DNA from: Enterobacteriaceae bacterium UBA5654
GTDB taxonomy: Bacteria > Pseudomonadota > Gammaproteobacteria > Enterobacterales > Enterobacteriaceae
Direction: 5' to 3'
Assembly: GCA_002421005.1 (NCBI GenBank)
Contig: DIJC01000018.1
Span: forward strand, 183,168-227,000
DNA length: 43,833 bases
The position numbers and the translations under genes were made by a program. Of this stretch, positions 42,430 to 43,833 are shown piece after piece. Position 1 is the first letter of the stretch, and each line of letters starts with the position of its first letter. Under the pieces are notes generated by a model that saw nothing but the letters and a program-made list of their open reading frames with translations, made no database searches and was not told the DNA's origin.

Positions 42430-43683
42430 ATGTCGGGAAGCAAATCAGCATTAAGCCGCCGTCAGTTACTACAGGGCGCAGGGGCCATGTGGTTACTAAG
42501 CGTGAGTCAGACCAGTTTCGCCGCTGGCAGTCAGGTGGTGGCCGTTCGCGTCTGGCCCGCGTCTACCTATACGCGCGTAACGATTGAATCCAATAAAATG
42601 CTGAAGTACAAACAGTTTGCGCTGAGTAATCCAGAGCGGCTGGTGGTCGATCTCGAAGGCGTAAATTTGAATTCGGTGCTGAAAGGGGTAGGGGCGCAGA
42701 TCCAGAACGACGATCCCTTTATTCGATCCGCCCGCGTCGGGCAGTTCGATCCACAAACCGTACGAATGGTGTTTGAACTGCGGCAGAACATTAAGCCGCA
42801 GCTTTTTGCGCTGGCTCCGGTCGCCGGGTTTAAGGAACGTCTGGTGTTGGATCTCTATCCAGCCAACGCTGAAGACATTCAGGATCCGCTGCTGGCCCTG
42901 CTGGAAGACTACAACAAAGGCGATCTTGAAAAGCAGGTGCCGCCGTCGCAGAGCGGCCCGCAGCCGGGTAAAGCCGGACGCGACCGCCCGATTGTGATTA
43001 TGCTCGATCCCGGCCACGGCGGGGAGGATTCCGGCGCGGTCGGAAAATATCACACCCGCGAAAAAGATGTGGTCCTGCAAATCGCCCGACGACTGCGCAC
43101 GCTTATCGAGCAGGAAGGCAATATGAAAGCCTTTATGACCCGCAACGAGGACGTGTTTATTCCGCTGAAGGTGCGGGTGGCAAAAGCGCAGAAGCAGCGC
43201 GCGGATCTTTTTGTCTCCATCCACGCCGATGCCTTCACCAGCCGCCAGCCGCGCGGCTCCTCGGTGTTTGCGCTGTCCACTAAAGGCGCGACCAGTACCG
43301 CCGCCAAATACCTCGCCCAGACGCAGAACGCCGCCGACCTGGTGGGGGGCGTGAGTAAAAGCGGCGATCGCTATCTCGATCACACCATGTTCGATATGGT
43401 GCAGTCGCTGACCATCAACGACAGCCTGAAGTTTGGTAAAGCGGTACTGGGCAAGTTAGGGAACGTGAATAAACTGCATAAAAATAAGGTCGAGCAGGCT
43501 GGATTCGCCGTGCTGAAAGCGCCGGATATCCCGTCGATCCTTGTGGAAACTGCGTTTATCAGTAATGTTGAAGAAGAACGCAAGCTGAAGACGGCGACCT
43601 TCCAGCAGGAAGTGGCCGAGTCGATTCTGGCGGGGATTAAAGCCTATTTTGCCGACGGGGCGACGCTGGCCCGGCTTGGATAA
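42430..43683 (+). CDS. amiC: N-acetylmuramoyl-L-alanine amidase AmiC
   Basis: 417 residues from the ATG at 42430 (MSGSKSALSRRQLLQGAG), equal to E. coli; GGGAGAGG lies upstream. Twin-arginine signal (SRRQLLQG, residues 9-16) with cleavage near SFAA (about 32). An AMIN domain (about 35-150) targets it to the septum, and the amidase_3 domain holds zinc and catalytic residues His196 (DPGHGGED), Glu211, His265 (SIHADAFT) and Glu373 (LVETAFISN). It splits septal peptidoglycan during cell separation, activated by NlpD. Confidence 0.97.
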   Translation: MSGSKSALSRRQLLQGAGAMWLLSVSQTSFAAGSQVVAVRVWPASTYTRVTIESNKMLKYKQFALSNPERLVVDLEGVNLNSVLKGVGAQIQNDDPFIRSARVGQFDPQTVRMVFELRQNIKPQLFALAPVAGFKERLVLDLYPANAEDIQDPLLALLEDYNKGDLEKQVPPSQSGPQPGKAGRDRPIVIMLDPGHGGEDSGAVGKYHTREKDVVLQIARRLRTLIEQEGNMKAFMTRNEDVFIPLKVRVAKAQKQRADLFVSIHADAFTSRQPRGSSVFALSTKGATSTAAKYLAQTQNAADLVGGVSKSGDRYLDHTMFDMVQSLTINDSLKFGKAVLGKLGNVNKLHKNKVEQAGFAVLKAPDIPSILVETAFISNVEEERKLKTATFQQEVAESILAGIKAYFADGATLARLG

Positions 43684-43741
43684 GCGCTCTGGCGCTGCCG
43701 TATGTCTGCGGTGGCGCTACGGGGAGTGGATAGACAGACGT

Positions 43742-43773
43742 AAAAAAACCGCAGGCTATAAATAGCGATGCGG
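43742..43773 (-). terminator. Intrinsic terminator of the initiator tRNA operon
   Basis: On the minus strand CCGCATCGCTAT pairs with ATAGCCTGCGG (43749-43773) and is followed by seven T residues (A-run at 43742-43748 on the plus strand). It lies about 40 bp downstream of the tRNA 3' end at 43815. Confidence 0.75.
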
Positions 43774-43814
43774 CTTAGTTATCTTCACATTTACGGACGC
43801 TTTAAAATACGTAT

Positions 43815-43833
43815 TGGTTGCGGGGGCCGGATT
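43815..43833 (-). tRNA. Initiator tRNA-fMet, 3' end only (runs off the window)
   Basis: The last 19 bases of the window, TGGTTGCGGGGGCCGGATT, are the reverse complement of the 3' end of enterobacterial tRNA-fMet (AATCCGGCCCCCGCAACCA), covering the acceptor stem, part of the T arm and the encoded CCA. In E. coli the metZWV tRNA genes lie at this place beside amiC. The rest of the gene is outside the window. Confidence 0.85.

Noticed and set aside
1..43833. CRISPR array, insertion sequence, integrase or complete prophage
   Set aside because: No regularly spaced repeats, transposase or integrase-like protein was seen on either strand.

Overview
The window is chromosomal DNA from a gamma-proteobacterium of the order Enterobacterales, close to the Enterobacter/Kosakonia/Citrobacter/Klebsiella group. 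From remembered E. coli K-12 proteins, most genes are near-identical in length and order to the 63-64 min region (amiC-argA-recDB-ptrA-recC-ppdC-ygdB-ppdBA-thyA-lgt-ptsP-rppH-mutH-ygdR-tas-lplT-aas-omrAB-galR-lysA-lysR-ygeA). The genus cannot be fixed by eye. The GC-rich backbone is broken by AT-richer stretches that look acquired or accessory.

Layout. 1-140: REP-like repeats. 159-3084 (minus): a three-gene carbohydrate ABC transporter (two permeases and an ATPase) resembling the oligogalacturonide transporter TogMNA, preceded by an AT-rich regulatory region with a KdgR-like box and a 16-bp perfect palindrome. 3686-6674: ygeA, lysR and lysA, covering lysine biosynthesis and its regulator plus an amino-acid racemase. 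6666-14860: about 8 kb of accessory DNA inserted between lysA and galR, which are neighbours in E. coli K-12. It holds a LacI regulator, a Dpp/Opp-type ABC operon whose first permease is truncated, a truncated GH1 beta-glucosidase joined head-to-head to that permease, a UxuR/ExuR-like GntR regulator, and an AT-rich orphan type VI secretion module (hcp, putative membrane-acting effector, putative DUF1240-like immunity protein). 14861-23158: galR, one omrA/omrB-type sRNA, aas-lplT (lysophospholipid salvage), tas, ygdR, mutH, the DARS2 chromosomal element and rppH. 23171-27293: ptsP, lgt, thyA. 27476-29206: a pseudopilin-like operon ppdA-ppdB-ygdB-ppdC. 29219-40868: recC-ptrA-recB-recD, encoding the RecBCD enzyme and protease III. 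40871-43683: divergent argA and amiC with two ARG boxes. 43815-43833: the 3' end of an initiator tRNA gene running off the right edge, with its terminator at 43742-43773.

The parts most worth following are: (1) the orphan hcp-effector-immunity module at 12716-14617, with a slippage-prone A-tract inside the putative immunity gene; (2) the deletion scar near 11159-11173, which removed the 5' halves of two divergent genes and everything between them, leaving an apparently non-functional sugar-uptake cluster; (3) a single Omr sRNA that looks like a mosaic of OmrA and OmrB; and (4) the DnaA-box cluster between mutH and rppH, the position of DARS2. Everything here comes from reading the sequence; no database search was run and family assignments rest on remembered homologues.
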